Source: Rhypophila decipiens (taxonomy: Eukaryota; Ascomycota; Sordariomycetes; Sordariales; Naviculisporaceae). From it: 64,000 nucleotides of DNA. The stretch spans positions 38,151-102,150 of the forward strand of contig MU858186.1 of assembly GCA_033297075.1 (NCBI GenBank), read 5' to 3'. A program made the position numbers and the translations under genes. A model generated the notes under the pieces. The model was not told the DNA's origin and searched no databases. It saw nothing but the letters and a program-made list of their open reading frames with translations. Position 1 is the first letter of the stretch; every line of letters starts with the position of its first letter. This document shows, piece after piece, positions 35,503 to 46,982 of the stretch.

Positions 35503-38224
35503 TCAGGAAGATCCCGAGCCGTTAGACGGACTGCCTTCGCTATAGTGAATCTGTACGAAATCATCGTGGGTGGACGGCCCAGTAGAGAGATTGGCGGGAG
35601 AAGCTGCCCCTTGGGGGGACGCATTGCTGGCGCCTGTTTCCACCAGACTGGGACCGGCGGCGGAAGCTGAAGTTGTTGTACCAGGAGGCACGATGGTGTT
35701 CGAGCTGCTCAGAGTTGCTGTGCTGGCGCCGCCATTGGCAGGCCCGAGAATAATAAACTCCTCCATGTCGTCGTCATCGTCATCTTCTTGAACCTCGACA
35801 TGAGGTGGCACACTCGATTGATGTATTGGGAGGCCGTTATGAAACTGGACTTGTTGAGGCACATACGGGTGGTGTCCACCAACATATCCAAAAGGATTTG
35901 CAGTCATGCCGTGTGGTGGTGGGGGCGGAGGCGGTGGTGGAACCATATCGTTTCCTATTTGCACACCCGCATTATGATTCAATAGGGGTTGCATATCATT
36001 GGTGTCAATGACCATCTCCGTCCCGTCGTCGAGCCCGTCGTCGTCATCGGCAGCATCTGCGTCGACATTGTCAAATCCACCGTCAGGGTTGTGGAGGTGG
36101 GGGACAGTCGGAGGGCCGTGGTTGAAAATGGGAGCATGCCGTGGCTCGGCTGGAATACTTCCTGCAAAGGCTCGTTCACTGTTCAAGTATTTTCGCAGAC
36201 TCACGACTCCTTGACCCGAGAAGACGCAGAAGACGGATCGTTGGAGGTCGGTGAATTCTGAAAAGAGTGTTAGTTATAGTCCATTGCGAAGCAATATGGG
36301 GCGAATCTACCTGGTGGCGCATCTCGACAAAACGCTTCAAGGTCTTCTCTCAAGAAGGCCTGCACTCCAGTCAGACTCAGATGAGTCAATCGAGGGCACG
36401 CATTGAGGAGCTCGACGATGCTCTGGGTCGTCTGGTTAGCGACATCTTCGGACATAAGACGGGGAGCTTTCTTACCTTGAGAGTGAGATTGACGCAGTAA
36501 CTCAAATGAACTCGCTCCAGGCTGCTGTGGCTGCTGTAATGCTCTCCAGGGATGATATTTCCCTCAGCATCCCGCCGAGGACGAGCGCGCTTGTTTGCCT
36601 TGGCAAGGGCGTACACGCTCTCGTCAGTGATGCTAGCGCACTTCACAAGACCAATTCTCTTCAGCTTGGGCAATTCGGCAAGGCGCATGACCGAGTCGTC
36701 CGTGAGGTTGGAGCAGCAGCCTAGATCGATGTAGCGGATCCTGGTGCAGTATTTAACTAGCCGCTTCACAGCGTCATCCGTGAGGTGTATGCAATGTCCC
36801 ATATGAAGAAAGTGCAGGTTCTTGCCCAACTTGGAGATGGCGTAAGCGGAGGCGTCCGTGAGGTTACGGCACTTTGCCAAAACGAGATTCCTTAGCCGCG
36901 GCGCAGCATCAACAATCTTCTCGACCGCCCGGTCTGTCAATCTCTGGCAAAACGTCAAGTCAAGAATCCGTAGATTCTCAAATGTCATGTCGTATGGGAG
37001 CGAGAGGAAGGCACCGTCATCGATGAGTTCGCAGTTTGCCAGCCGTAGCTCTCGCAACGACTGTCCTTTTGTCAGCAGCCGAGTAATCGGTTCGTTTGTC
37101 AGGCAAGTGCATTGCTGAAGGTCGATCTCGAGAATGTTGGGGCAGTTTTCGGCAAAGGCAATGACTGCTTCATTGTTGATTTGCTCGCAGTGGTTCAACT
37201 TGAGCTAGAAGGTCACAATTATCAGTATAAGGTGTAAACAATGCAATAAACGAACTAGGGGGACGGGATCAAGCACAAGCCCAGAACATACCCTCTTGAT
37301 ATATCTGCAGTTTTGTGCAAGCTTAACCATGCTCTCATTAGAAATCATCCGACAGTGGGACACGTTGAGGCCTTGGAGTCTTTTGCAGTTATCGGCTATC
37401 GCATTAATCGAGGCCTCGCTGATTTGGTCATCCATGGAAATGTCGAGCGCAAGGAGATGGCTATTGTTCTGGACGAGTGCGATGAGTCCGGTATCTGTAA
37501 GACCCTTGCAGTTGGTCAGGGTGAGGCGCTCGACGCGTGAGCAGACGGACAATGGCATGACACTCCCATCGTTGACTTTATCGGCAAGAGAGGCCAAGTT
37601 GAGCCGCTTGATGAAGTCGCGGTAGGTAAAGTAAGGCTGCTCAAGACCAAGCGTCTGGCAGATGGATCGATGTCTATCCCATGTCGTGCAAGATGGCCGG
37701 TGCCACAGAATGTCGACTGCATTGCGGGCCCATCTTTTGCACGTCAACATTACTTTTAGAATGTCTGTCGGAGAGTTGAGCTTTACAAAGATGGCGATAA
37801 GGATCTCGTTCGGCAATCGGTTGATCGGCGGTCTGCACTCGTCATCGTACACTTGCATGTCCTGGAGGTTGGGGACCCCAAGCGAGGACTGCGAGTCGTT
37901 GGCACCGTGAAAGAAGTCAGACTCTTCGTTGTCGACGGGGACGGGCGAGCTCATCGACGAAGTTGACCGTGAGTCTTCTGGGACCGGTTGGGCATCTTCG
38001 ACATCGTTCTCGGCTTCAGCCTGCTGGGGGGGCTGCTGGATCGGAGTGCCCCGGTCATCGGCGATGATATCTAAGGAGGCGCGCTCTGTCATCATGATAG
38101 GCGTCTCGTCCTGCATCGATGCAGCAAAAGACAGGCGACGTTGATTTTGATTGAGTTTGTGACTTGGACGGCGAGGGGGGGATCGGTCAAGTGGAGTTGG
38201 GATTTTGGCGCCGTAATCCGTCAA
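35503..38224 (-). CDS. GRR1: GRR1-type SCF ubiquitin-ligase F-box/leucine-rich-repeat protein
   Basis: Exons 37292-38224, 36476-37204, 36311-36422 and 35503-36257 give 842 residues. An acidic, Ser-rich N-terminus precedes an F-box at about residues 132-180 (INRLPNEILIAIFVKL, CKRWARNAVDILW). About a dozen AMN1/GRR1-type leucine-rich repeats follow (about 205-600), with blocks such as LTNCKGLTDTGLIAL and LDLTFCQRLTDRAVEKIV. After the LRRs comes PRLTHLSLTGVQAFLRED, a stretch typical of Grr1 orthologues. The C-terminal tail has an Asp run, a nine-Pro run and a second acidic patch. As substrate receptor of an SCF complex it should bind Skp1 through the F-box and mark phosphorylated targets (G1 cyclins and glucose-sensing regulators in yeast) for degradation. 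The tail is disordered and poorly conserved. Confidence 0.93.
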
Positions 38225-40626
38225 TTGTCATCAACAGTGGGGTAGGCTGAAATGGGACGGGGCCCAAAATAGCCCTGGGGAAAGCTGGAAAGGTCCTGAC
38301 GGAAGCAACGGGAAGGAGGGCTGGTCGGTCGGTTGAGAAAAGAAGCGGGAGGACCGCCGTCGATTAGGGGTCCCTAGGTATCGGCAGAGGAGGTGGGTAT
38401 CGGCGTCGAGAGTGCCAGAAAAGCGATAGACGCGAGATGTTGGCGAAGGAAACAGCGACGCCGAAGGAAGGAGAGAAGAAGAAGAATAGAATGAATCCGC
38501 GACAAAATGGTAGGAGTTGATGTTCGGCTGGGTTTATTGTTTCAGCGGGCAGTGGCCATGACTTTTGTGACTGAATGACTCCCTGGCTCCCCAACAGCGA
38601 TGGACGGGCCCCGTGCCGTGTCAACTATGGGCTGTGTGGATTCTAGGCTTTGTGTGGCAGGCAGTTCAATCTTAGCGGTCCTGGGCTTCACTGTTCCAAC
38701 GCGCTGCAGTGACCCAAAACTTGGCTGGGAGCAAGGCGGGATGGGGCGACGAGTGGAGGAGAGGGGCGGGTGCTTGGGTCATGCTCCCTAGTCACGGCCG
38801 TTGGGCTAGGACATCGACTTGGTAGTTTGAGTTTGAGATCGATAAGGCGCAATCGTGTTTCATCACTGACACACCTCAGCCAGCGCAAAAGGAGTGCAAA
38901 TCTTGTTAAAACACTAACAGCGCTGTCATCCCGGCCCCAACACCTTCGATCTGTGACATCAATTGTCAACTCGAGAATTAAATAAAATGCTGTACGGCTA
39001 CAAGCATGCATACATCGCACGAACTACATGTATCATCGGGTGCTTTTCAACGACCAGCAAACATGCAGGAGTAAGGCACACTCGGTTGCCCATCCACCTG
39101 TTGCCGCCAAATCGCCCTCAAAATATCGACAAGTGGTGTTCGTGAACCGCAGGGAGCATCCGTGCAAAAGACAATCTAGAATCTGCCATTCAGTCAGATT
39201 CTGGATTGGCCCCTTTGACAGTCGAACTGACAAGGACCAAACAAAAGTTTATTTTTGACAAGCACCCCCAATGGCCGAGCATCCAGTGCATGCCGTTCTT
39301 CGCATGGCGGCTGCACCAAATACCATCTTGCAGCAAAATATCGATAAACAACAAGCGGTGACATCAGGCAGGGTTTGAGCCTCCAGTCAACGAGCGAGAG
39401 TCACTTCCTCAGATGGCTACGTAAGGGCCGGGGCAACGCTGTTTCCAGTCAGAGGCGCAAATACCGAAATCATAATGCCGCCGCACTTGCAAACACATAT
39501 GTCTACATGGTCGTAGCCTAAGGGTTGTGTTCTGGATGACGAGCTCGGGGAGATGCTCCTTGGTGTCAGCCTTGCTAAGTCCCGGACCTAACACTTTATC
39601 CCCGCCAACGAACAGAAAATGGGACCAGCCACAAAATATAGAGCTTGTTGACGTTCCGCAACAAGTCTGGATGTGTTGTAACGTCGATACCGGTTTCCCT
39701 AGTGATGGGTAGTCTGATAATCAGAGTTCCTAATTCTGGATATTTCCCGAGGAATGATTATAGAGGCTTGACAAGTCACTTGTTATGCACGCTTATTTGT
39801 CCAATGACGTTTTCATTCGGCGCTTAAGCACTCAAATCACCAGCCACCCAGGGACAAGACCCACGAATGATTTCATCCGAACCAAACAATACTCATCTGA
39901 CCTTCCAAGTGAGGTCACACTTTAATCTCTAGTATGGGAGAATCCAGTGGATTTAAACCGAATTGGGCCCTTCTGTACTCCGTATCAGACCTAGAATGGC
40001 CCGGGGAGCTGGAGTTCATGAACACGGGCCGGGGTGCATACGATGAGTCTCAAGGAAAGAAACACCGGTAACAGCTGAAAGTAAAACGGTGTATGCGAAT
40101 TCCACAGTATTCTTAAGTAAAAAATTTTTGTGTCTTTTGCTTTCGCAGGCCCACGCGGCAATCCTCAATTGAAAAATCCACAATCAGACATAGTACCATA
40201 GTCCAATTCCACAGTATAATTACGTGGAATAAAAGGAAAATAATCCTTTTGAAAAATGCATGAGAGTGTCCGTGTATATTCCGTAATTTCCGTTGTTGAC
40301 TCCGCGGGTACATTTCCACTCGGCACACCTTCCGAACCAATTGTCCCGCCATTCTCCACCTTGGTCTGTCTGGCTTCTAAAACAACCCGGAGCAAGTGGG
40401 TCTCCGCACAGTGGCGTCGGCTCAGCTAACTTTCTGATTTCTCCGAGTAGCAACATCATCCCTGTTTTGGAGCTCGACGAAACGAATTTCAAGTGCAGCC
40501 ACGAACCTCCAAACTTGCACCATTGGCAGTCAGACATTCGCAACCGATTGCTTCGAAACAGAGACAGGCTCAGCCAGCAGTCGGTCAATTCGCCTACCTT
40601 GCTGCACGGGAGCTCCGCCACCCACC
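38225..40626. other. Divergent intergenic region, F-box gene and AIM18-like gene
   Basis: 2.4 kb between two divergent starts. It presumably holds both promoters and a long leader for the F-box gene. No conserved ORF or RNA gene seen. Confidence 0.5.
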
Positions 40627-41805
40627 ATGCTCCGGCAACAAGTTGCGCTCCGGCCCCTCTCGCGGGGCCTGACCAAGAGGGGTGCCGCATCGACCCTGCC
40701 CATTACCGCACGCCGAACCTTCATCTCCCGACGAGCAGGCCGACCATCCAGCCGACCGGTCGAGCTCGACGTCCAGGGCCTTTCTCAGAAAGCCAAAGAC
40801 TACCACCGTAACCGGCAAGTCTTCCTCTGGTCCGGCGCCATCGCCGGCGTGGTGTCATTCATCTACACAGCGTACAAGCTCAAGCGGGAGCTCGAGAAGC
40901 CCGTAAAGCTCGACTCCAGTCTACCCTCGACCGACCCGTTAACAAACTCCAACGTCGCCGAACGCAAAGTCGTAGTACACGATGAAGAGGGCCGCGAGAT
41001 TGTGCCGACGGGCAACAGTACCGTCCCGGCATTCCCTAGGACGATTGACCTGCCGTCATTTACCTCTCCGCTCGAAGCGCCCGCCGAAACAGCGGCCGAT
41101 CCGTTGACACCACCGCTATCCCTCGGCGCTGCGACGACAGAATACACCCTTGTCGGCCTCGGTCTGCGAACAGTGACCTTTGTCGGGATCCAGGTCTACG
41201 TGGTAGGTTACTACGTCGCTACCGCGGATATCGCTGCTCTCCAAAGCGCCTTGGTGAAAACGGTAGATCCCATTGCCACGGCGCTAGTCCCCGGAGAGCG
41301 GGACCAACTACGCGGCAGGCTTCTTGATCCCGTCGAGGGAGATAAGCTGTGGGATGAGTTGTTGACCAAGGGGATTCCGGCGCGGTCAGCTTTCCGGGTA
41401 ATACCAGTGCGAGACACCGATTTCCACCATCTGAGAGACGGATTTGTGCGCGCCATTCAGGCCAGAAGCACGGATTTATCTGGTGGTCAGGCTGCAGCGG
41501 ATGACACCTTCGGCGAGGCAATGCGGGACTTCCGCGCCATCTTCAACCGCGGGCGTGTCCCCAAGAGGAAGGAATTATTACTTGTCCGCGATGGCAAGGG
41601 CAAGCTGGCTGTTGCTTACGATGACGGCAAGAAGGGCAGACAACTGATTGGAGTTGTCGAAGACGAGCGGGTATCACGAACGCTGTGGCTGAACTATCTC
41701 GCTGGCAAGAAGGTTGCGAGCGAGCCGGCTCGGAAGAGCATCGTGGAGGGCATCATGGAGTTTGTGGAGAGACCTGTAGGCACAGTTGCCGCACAGGTTG
41801 TATAA
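40627..41805 (+). CDS. AIM18: AIM18/FMP22-like mitochondrial chalcone-isomerase-fold protein
   Basis: Single exon, 392 residues, with ATG in the context CCACCATGC. The first 45 residues are rich in Arg, Ser and Leu and lack acids (a mitochondrial presequence). A predicted membrane segment spans about residues 65-84 (VFLWSGAIAGVVSFIYTAY). The rest fits the chalcone-isomerase-like domain, with LVGLGLRTVTFVGIQVYVVG starting near residue 172 and the conserved TLWLNYLAGKKVASEPARKS close to the C-terminus. In yeast the homologue is a mitochondrial inner-membrane protein of unclear activity that affects mitochondrial inheritance; no isomerase reaction should be assumed. The nearest downstream gene is a convergent glutaredoxin. 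Confidence 0.88.
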   Translation: MLRQQVALRPLSRGLTKRGAASTLPITARRTFISRRAGRPSSRPVELDVQGLSQKAKDYHRNRQVFLWSGAIAGVVSFIYTAYKLKRELEKPVKLDSSLPSTDPLTNSNVAERKVVVHDEEGREIVPTGNSTVPAFPRTIDLPSFTSPLEAPAETAADPLTPPLSLGAATTEYTLVGLGLRTVTFVGIQVYVVGYYVATADIAALQSALVKTVDPIATALVPGERDQLRGRLLDPVEGDKLWDELLTKGIPARSAFRVIPVRDTDFHHLRDGFVRAIQARSTDLSGGQAAADDTFGEAMRDFRAIFNRGRVPKRKELLLVRDGKGKLAVAYDDGKKGRQLIGVVEDERVSRTLWLNYLAGKKVASEPARKSIVEGIMEFVERPVGTVAAQVV

Positions 41806-42164
41806 CATATTTCGAACGAGCAAAAAGTACATACCGAGTTCCAACAAAAATGCAGAGTATTGTTTTGATAGCTGTACAGTATAATACAATGAATAAATGA
41901 AGGGATCATTGATTATGATTCCTGACATGCATTGCACGTACCTATCGCATTACATGGAAAAGACCTCATTGCTTGTACTCAAAGAAGGAGTCTATGACCG
42001 CAATCAAACAGTGGTAGGCTTTACCACCAACCAACACACTTTAACAAACAAGAAGCACGCCGGCTCAACCCATGATTGTATTCACAAGAAGGTATAGTGT
42101 ACCAAACACCCCATCTCCTTATTTATCATCCCCCTGTCTTCCTCCCATCTCATCTCAATCCAAT
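41806..42164. other. Convergent 3' gap
   Basis: 359 nt between two convergent stop codons (AIM18-like and glutaredoxin). It holds only 3' UTRs and is A/T-rich near 41870-41900. Confidence 0.55.
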
Positions 42165-42670
42165 CTATTGCGCAAAAGCGCCCGCGGCCTCGAGCAACTC
42201 CTTGAGGGACTTGCCGTCCTTGCCGTTCTTGACAACGCTCTCGAGGTCTGAATTGCCGCCAATGTGAGTCTTGCCGATGTAGATGTTGGGGACGGTGCGC
42301 TGGCCCGAGATGTCGTAGAGCGCGGCCTGGAGCTCGCTGCCGTCGTTCTCCTCGTTTAGTTCGTACGACTTGTAGTTTGCCTTGAGGCCGTCTAGGATGC
42401 GCTTGGTGTTTTTGCAGTAGGGGCAGTAGGATTTGCTGAAGACGACTTTACGCGGATCAATGCGCTGTTAGTAACCCGTAATACAATGGGAGAGTGAAAT
42501 TGGGGGGACGAGGCTAGGTAGCGCCTGCAGGAGGAGGATCGTGCATGCGCCGCGCTTTCGAGTAACAAGACGCCGGTGTGTAGTAGAGAGAGGAGGAGAA
42601 ACGGGCTTCACGTACCGACTGCATTCTCGTCAATCAACTGCTGAACCTTCTTATGCGCGGCGGAATCCAT
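42165..42670 (-). CDS. Dithiol glutaredoxin (class I, CPYC)
   Basis: Exons 42616-42670 and 42165-42445 give 111 residues. The first exon encodes only 18 residues plus one base. The acceptor is the AAAG at 42446-42449, because the nearer-branch CAG acceptor would create a stop. Joining restores ENAVVVFSKSYCPYC, with the active-site CPYC followed by the TVPNIYIG cis-Pro loop and GGNSDLE, both glutathione-binding. It should reduce protein disulfides and glutathione mixed disulfides in the cytosol; no targeting peptide is visible. The length is normal for Grx1/Grx2 of fungi. Confidence 0.93.
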
Positions 42671-44891
42671 GCTTGCGGTGGCTGTTGAGAAAAATCTACG
42701 AAAGATGAAGGACATGAGGGGAAATCGAGGGGGATGGTAATGACGTTTTTATAAAAAAGGAAGTTGGAAAGAGGGGCAGGTCGGCTCCCCGTTTTATTTA
42801 AAGCTTGTGGAGAGGGACCGGAAGGAGCCGATATGTAACAAGCCGCAGCGTTGATGGCGACAGTTCGGCAAGAGGAGTATTTGTCAACAGCCGCGCGGGA
42901 AATTTTGCGTAGAGTGAAGGATCGAGTGGGTGGCTTGTTAAATCCTTATTCAGCGCGATTTCGGTGTATCACTACGGAGTAAGCAAGTTTGGTATTCCAA
43001 AACAGGCAAATTAATAATGAGGGACGGCGAGAAAAGGAAGACGCCAGAACCGGAGATAAGCGAAAGTGACGATGGTTTATCTGTAGTCAGCCAGCGAGTT
43101 GGTCGTATATGGTATCCGTACTGGTTGCAGTTCTATCTCCTTTACCTCGCGGATTATCAGTAACGTCCAAAGGCGGCTTTGGTCTCAAGATGGCATTGAG
43201 ATCAAAAAAGCACCCGGGAATGCAAAGATTTGGTCGAAAGTGGGTCCCAGATTCCCGGGGTCAGGGAGTGGAAGTCTGGGATCGAATTTTCCCCTATTTT
43301 GTTCCTTTGCCAGGGGATGACAAATGACAGATGACGCAATTACCCACGCCAACGGGTACACCCGGCCCCCGGCATCGACAGATCCATGTCCAGGTACGTA
43401 TAAAAAAGAATACGAAAGAGCCTCAACTCATCGGTTGAGATATTCATGGAATGGTGATTGTTAAGGCCTGCGAGTATTTGTAGAAATGATGCGATACTCC
43501 TTGTGTTGCGTCATGTTTTGGAAGCCAAGGAATATGTTTACAATTACTTCCGAATCCCGGTGCTGACCGAGTGCCGGGAGAAAAGGGCTTCAGCAGGATG
43601 ACTATTGGGCAACCTTTGAGATTCGCTCCAGACATCATGTCAAGAGGAGGTTCACCTCGCAACTTGGCGAGCATGACTTCACGAATAAACCGGCTCTCCC
43701 CACCATAGTGGTTAGAGCTGGTCGCCACTCGGATGAGAGGGAGCCGAGAACTCGTGATAACTTTTACGTACTTTGGTCATGTTGATGGCTTGTCTTGCTT
43801 AAAGCCAAGAGCAGTCTCGGAGGGTCGAGCAAATTGAGCAACGCAAATATCGTGGTAAACTTGCTTGCCATTGAGTAAAATGAAGCAACAAAATAGTCTG
43901 GGCCTGTTGATAGAAGAGGAATGATCCGCACGTTGGGTTCTTTCTGAGGTTGCTTCTCACGATGGTCATATGCGCGGTCAGAGGCAAACAATGGGATGAT
44001 ACAGCGCTCCTGCTGCAGTTGTCCGCGATAGTGATGCGTGTATCAAGCGATTCTTATTCGTTCTTGATAGCTTTCGGCAGCAACACTAACCAGATCACCA
44101 AGATCATCTGTGAGACCAACCAAGGCAGCAAACCGTGAAAACTCCGCTTGCGTCCACACAACCTAGGCAACTAACAAATTTATCTTACGCGGGAAGAAGT
44201 AAATCAAAATGAAATGAAATAAAATACCACCTGCACGTGTGGTAATGAGTTGCAAATTTGGAATTTCTGAGGGTATCAAGACGCAAGAAACTCATGGGGA
44301 AAATAGTTCGCGTGTTCCGGTCAGCCCCTTTCTGTTCTGAGTTCAGCCCAACACCCACGAGGCCTGCCTTAGTCATCGGATCCACTGCGATTTCCCTCAA
44401 CTGACCCCTGCCTGGAAACCAACCGACTTGGGTCTCGCTTCGCGGGGGACCCTGGGAAAAAATGGCCCCAACTTTACAGCCTCAAGTTGTCACCAGACAA
44501 CTCTCGTCTTCCCCTCCACCACCTAAAACTCGTCCCGATCCGGATTGCCAACGAAACAAACATCGGTGATCATCGTCAAGTCAACACAGGTCCACCCTCT
44601 AGTCTGCGAGACTCCTCCGACGAATATTTGTCCTTTGTCCAATCTGAGAGAGGAAAACGCATATTTCCGGCAGCCCTAGCAAACCCATTGGCCCAACGCC
44701 ATTTCATCTCTTTTGGTTGATGCACCTGTCGCATCAGTAACTCCATCAAACTCTCCATCGCCCCCCCATTCCCAAGATACTACCCTGGATGAGATAATCC
44801 TGCTCCCTCATTCTACTTTCTTCTTATATCTTTCCCCGGTTCTTCTGCAGGTCGACGGCGTCCTGTCGTAGGACCAGCAAAACTCGTCAAG
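42671..44891. other. Divergent intergenic region, glutaredoxin and BAG-protein genes
   Basis: 2.2 kb. No supported gene; frames at 43444-43991 are short and overlap on one strand without motifs. The leader and probably the first exon of the BAG gene must lie in its right half. Confidence 0.45.
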
Positions 44892-46193
44892 GTGGCTTCC
44901 GGAGGAGATCTGGCATCGCTTGGTGCCTCGTTTGCGAGTCTTGCCAACAACATCACATCACCGTTATTGAAGCTCCAGCCAATTCTACAGACCTGCCTCG
45001 ATACATATCTCGAACTATTATCGCAAGTTTCTGACTATCTTGAATCCTCGACGGGCTATAACCCAATCACCATCTATACGACCGCCATCGCCGTCGTTCT
45101 CCTTGCCGCACTCCCTACTCTCGTCGCGCGAGGCAAAAAGACTGCGCAACCTAAGAAGGGCAAGATGTCGTCACGATATGGTTGGACGTCACGTCCTGGG
45201 CTGTCGCCATTCAATTCTACACTAGGCGACGGGGCAATTCCGGCTGTGACCGACGAAGACTACAGCTATATCACCTCGGAAGATCTCCAAGATCACAACA
45301 GCCGCGGTTTGGACCCGCACTATGGCCGGAATTCCCGCGATGTGGAGGGTTACAGTCACTCCGCTCCAGGCCCGTCAAGCTTCGACCAATACGAAAAGCC
45401 GGAGGATGATGTTATGCTGATAAAGTATCGCGGTATCATATACCCGGAGCACTTCCCAGCCTATTCCATTGGCGATGGACAGTTGTATGTCAGCGATGTG
45501 ATCGAGCGGGTCAGGTATCTTTTCCGTATCCCGGAGCGCGACTCTGATAGGATACGCCTGCTGTATAAGGGACGCCACCTGGCATCCTCTCAAGCGCCGG
45601 TACGTGAGTACGGCGTGAAGAATAACAGCGAGGTCCTGGTCATGTTCACGGACCGCACTGCCGACAGCAACAGCGACAGCAGTGAAGAGATTGTTGTTGT
45701 TGGGCGTGATGGTCAGGATGCAGCGCCGAAGAAGTCACGCAAGAAGCGCGGGAGAAAGGGCGGGAACGATCGTAGCCCACGCGACAGCAATTCCAGTCTC
45801 GGCCTGGACGTCCCAGCCGCCAATGATAGACAGAGAGCTGCTTCCAGGGTCCGGAGGCAGTCTCCTCCTTCGGGGCCCCGGTCTTCATCCGCCAGTGTCA
45901 ACGTTCCGGTCGGAGTACCCGGTGGACCCATCGAGAAAATGAACACCATTTCGTCCCATTTCAACACCAAACTGCTACCGCTTTGCCTGCAGTTTACAAT
46001 GAACACCCCAACGGACCCCAAGAAGAAGGAAGAAGAACATCGCAAGCTCTCCGAGACTGTGATGCAACAAGTGCTGCTGAAGTTGGATGAAATTGACACT
46101 TCGGTAGAGGAAGGAGCTCGGGCGAGGCGAAAGGAGCTCGTGCACCAGGTTCAAAATGTTCTGAAGGGTCTAGATGAGAAGCTTAAGGAATAG
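44892..46193 (+). CDS. Membrane-anchored BAG-domain protein with ubiquitin-like domain (start unresolved)
   Basis: The frame is open from 44793 to the stop at 46193 and codes 433 residues from the GTG at 44892. The first in-frame ATG is only at 45163, after a predicted membrane helix (NPITIYTTAIAVVLLAALPT, about residues 57-76). A ubiquitin-like domain covers about 175-255 (RGIIYPEHFPAYSIGDGQLY, EYGVKNNSEVLVMF). A Ser/Lys/Arg linker and a C-terminal BAG three-helix domain (about 345-430, NTISSHFNTKLLPLCLQF) complete it. BAG domains bind the Hsp70 ATPase domain and release nucleotide; yeast Snl1 is a membrane-anchored relative at the ER. The true start is either an ATG in an upstream exon (a good acceptor, TTCTTCTGCAG, ends at 44850) or a non-AUG codon. 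The GTG has A at -3 and G at +4. Confidence 0.8.
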   Translation: MASGGDLASLGASFASLANNITSPLLKLQPILQTCLDTYLELLSQVSDYLESSTGYNPITIYTTAIAVVLLAALPTLVARGKKTAQPKKGKMSSRYGWTSRPGLSPFNSTLGDGAIPAVTDEDYSYITSEDLQDHNSRGLDPHYGRNSRDVEGYSHSAPGPSSFDQYEKPEDDVMLIKYRGIIYPEHFPAYSIGDGQLYVSDVIERVRYLFRIPERDSDRIRLLYKGRHLASSQAPVREYGVKNNSEVLVMFTDRTADSNSDSSEEIVVVGRDGQDAAPKKSRKKRGRKGGNDRSPRDSNSSLGLDVPAANDRQRAASRVRRQSPPSGPRSSSASVNVPVGVPGGPIEKMNTISSHFNTKLLPLCLQFTMNTPTDPKKKEEEHRKLSETVMQQVLLKLDEIDTSVEEGARARRKELVHQVQNVLKGLDEKLKE

Positions 46194-46879
46194 TTGCATA
46201 CGATTGGGGCACATAAGAGAGGGGGTGGCCTGAAGTTCATGGGGTGGGAAAGTTTACATTGTCTTGCTCTTTTTCTTCTGCTGGCAAGTCGTCTCAATGA
46301 TTTCGTCTTTTCACTTACCAGATACGTTATATATCATGGCTTGCATTTGTAATTTAGGCATGTAACCCGTATGGCATTGCGAGGTTCGAGGATGGTGACC
46401 TCTGTTTTTCCTTTCTCTGCTCTTGGCTTGCACATTGCGGGCTCACGATTAGACTTGCAGCCATCACGATGCCGCCGACGTGATCGACCGTCGGCGTCAT
46501 TTATGTAGGAATTTGTCGCATTGGTTTTTCTGTTCCGTCGTTCATGTTCTCTTGTGATATGCCAATGCTGATGAAGGCTCCCTTCTGTTTCCAGGATGAT
46601 GGATCAATGACGGGGAGAGCCCAGAAAGGATGAAAGTCTCAGGTGTGGCGCTCAAGTGTGGCTACGTATCGAATTTCGTGCAACAACCAACTGCCCCACC
46701 AAAAGCACCTGAGATGCCCGTAGGTCTAACCCTACTCCACGCCTGAGGCAGCAAAGACCACCCGCCCGCTGGTCTCCGCCACAGCCAATCTGGGTCTAGC
46801 GTCGAATTCCCCAACCTCAAGGCACAACGCCAATTTTCAAACACACACAAAAAAGTCGTCGACAATCAACCATCGCGAG
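46194..46879. other. Intergenic between BAG gene and uL13 gene
   Basis: About 0.7 kb: 3' UTR of the BAG gene and promoter of the ribosomal protein gene. No gene seen. Confidence 0.5.
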
Positions 46880-46967
46880 GTAAGGAAGCAGCCAAACTTG
46901 CTGCCATTCGATCAGCCGAAGATTGACTGACTGATCAATCTTTTCTTTCTTTCTTCCTTTCCCTCAG
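46880..46967 (+). other. Probable 5'-UTR intron of the uL13 gene
   Basis: The GTAAGG donor at 46880 follows CATCGCGAG, a CTGAC branch lies near 46928, and a long pyrimidine tract ends in CAG at 46967, 15 nt before the ATG. Introns in ribosomal protein leaders are common in fungi. Confidence 0.6.
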
Positions 46968-46982
46968 ACTTCGGCGGCAAAG

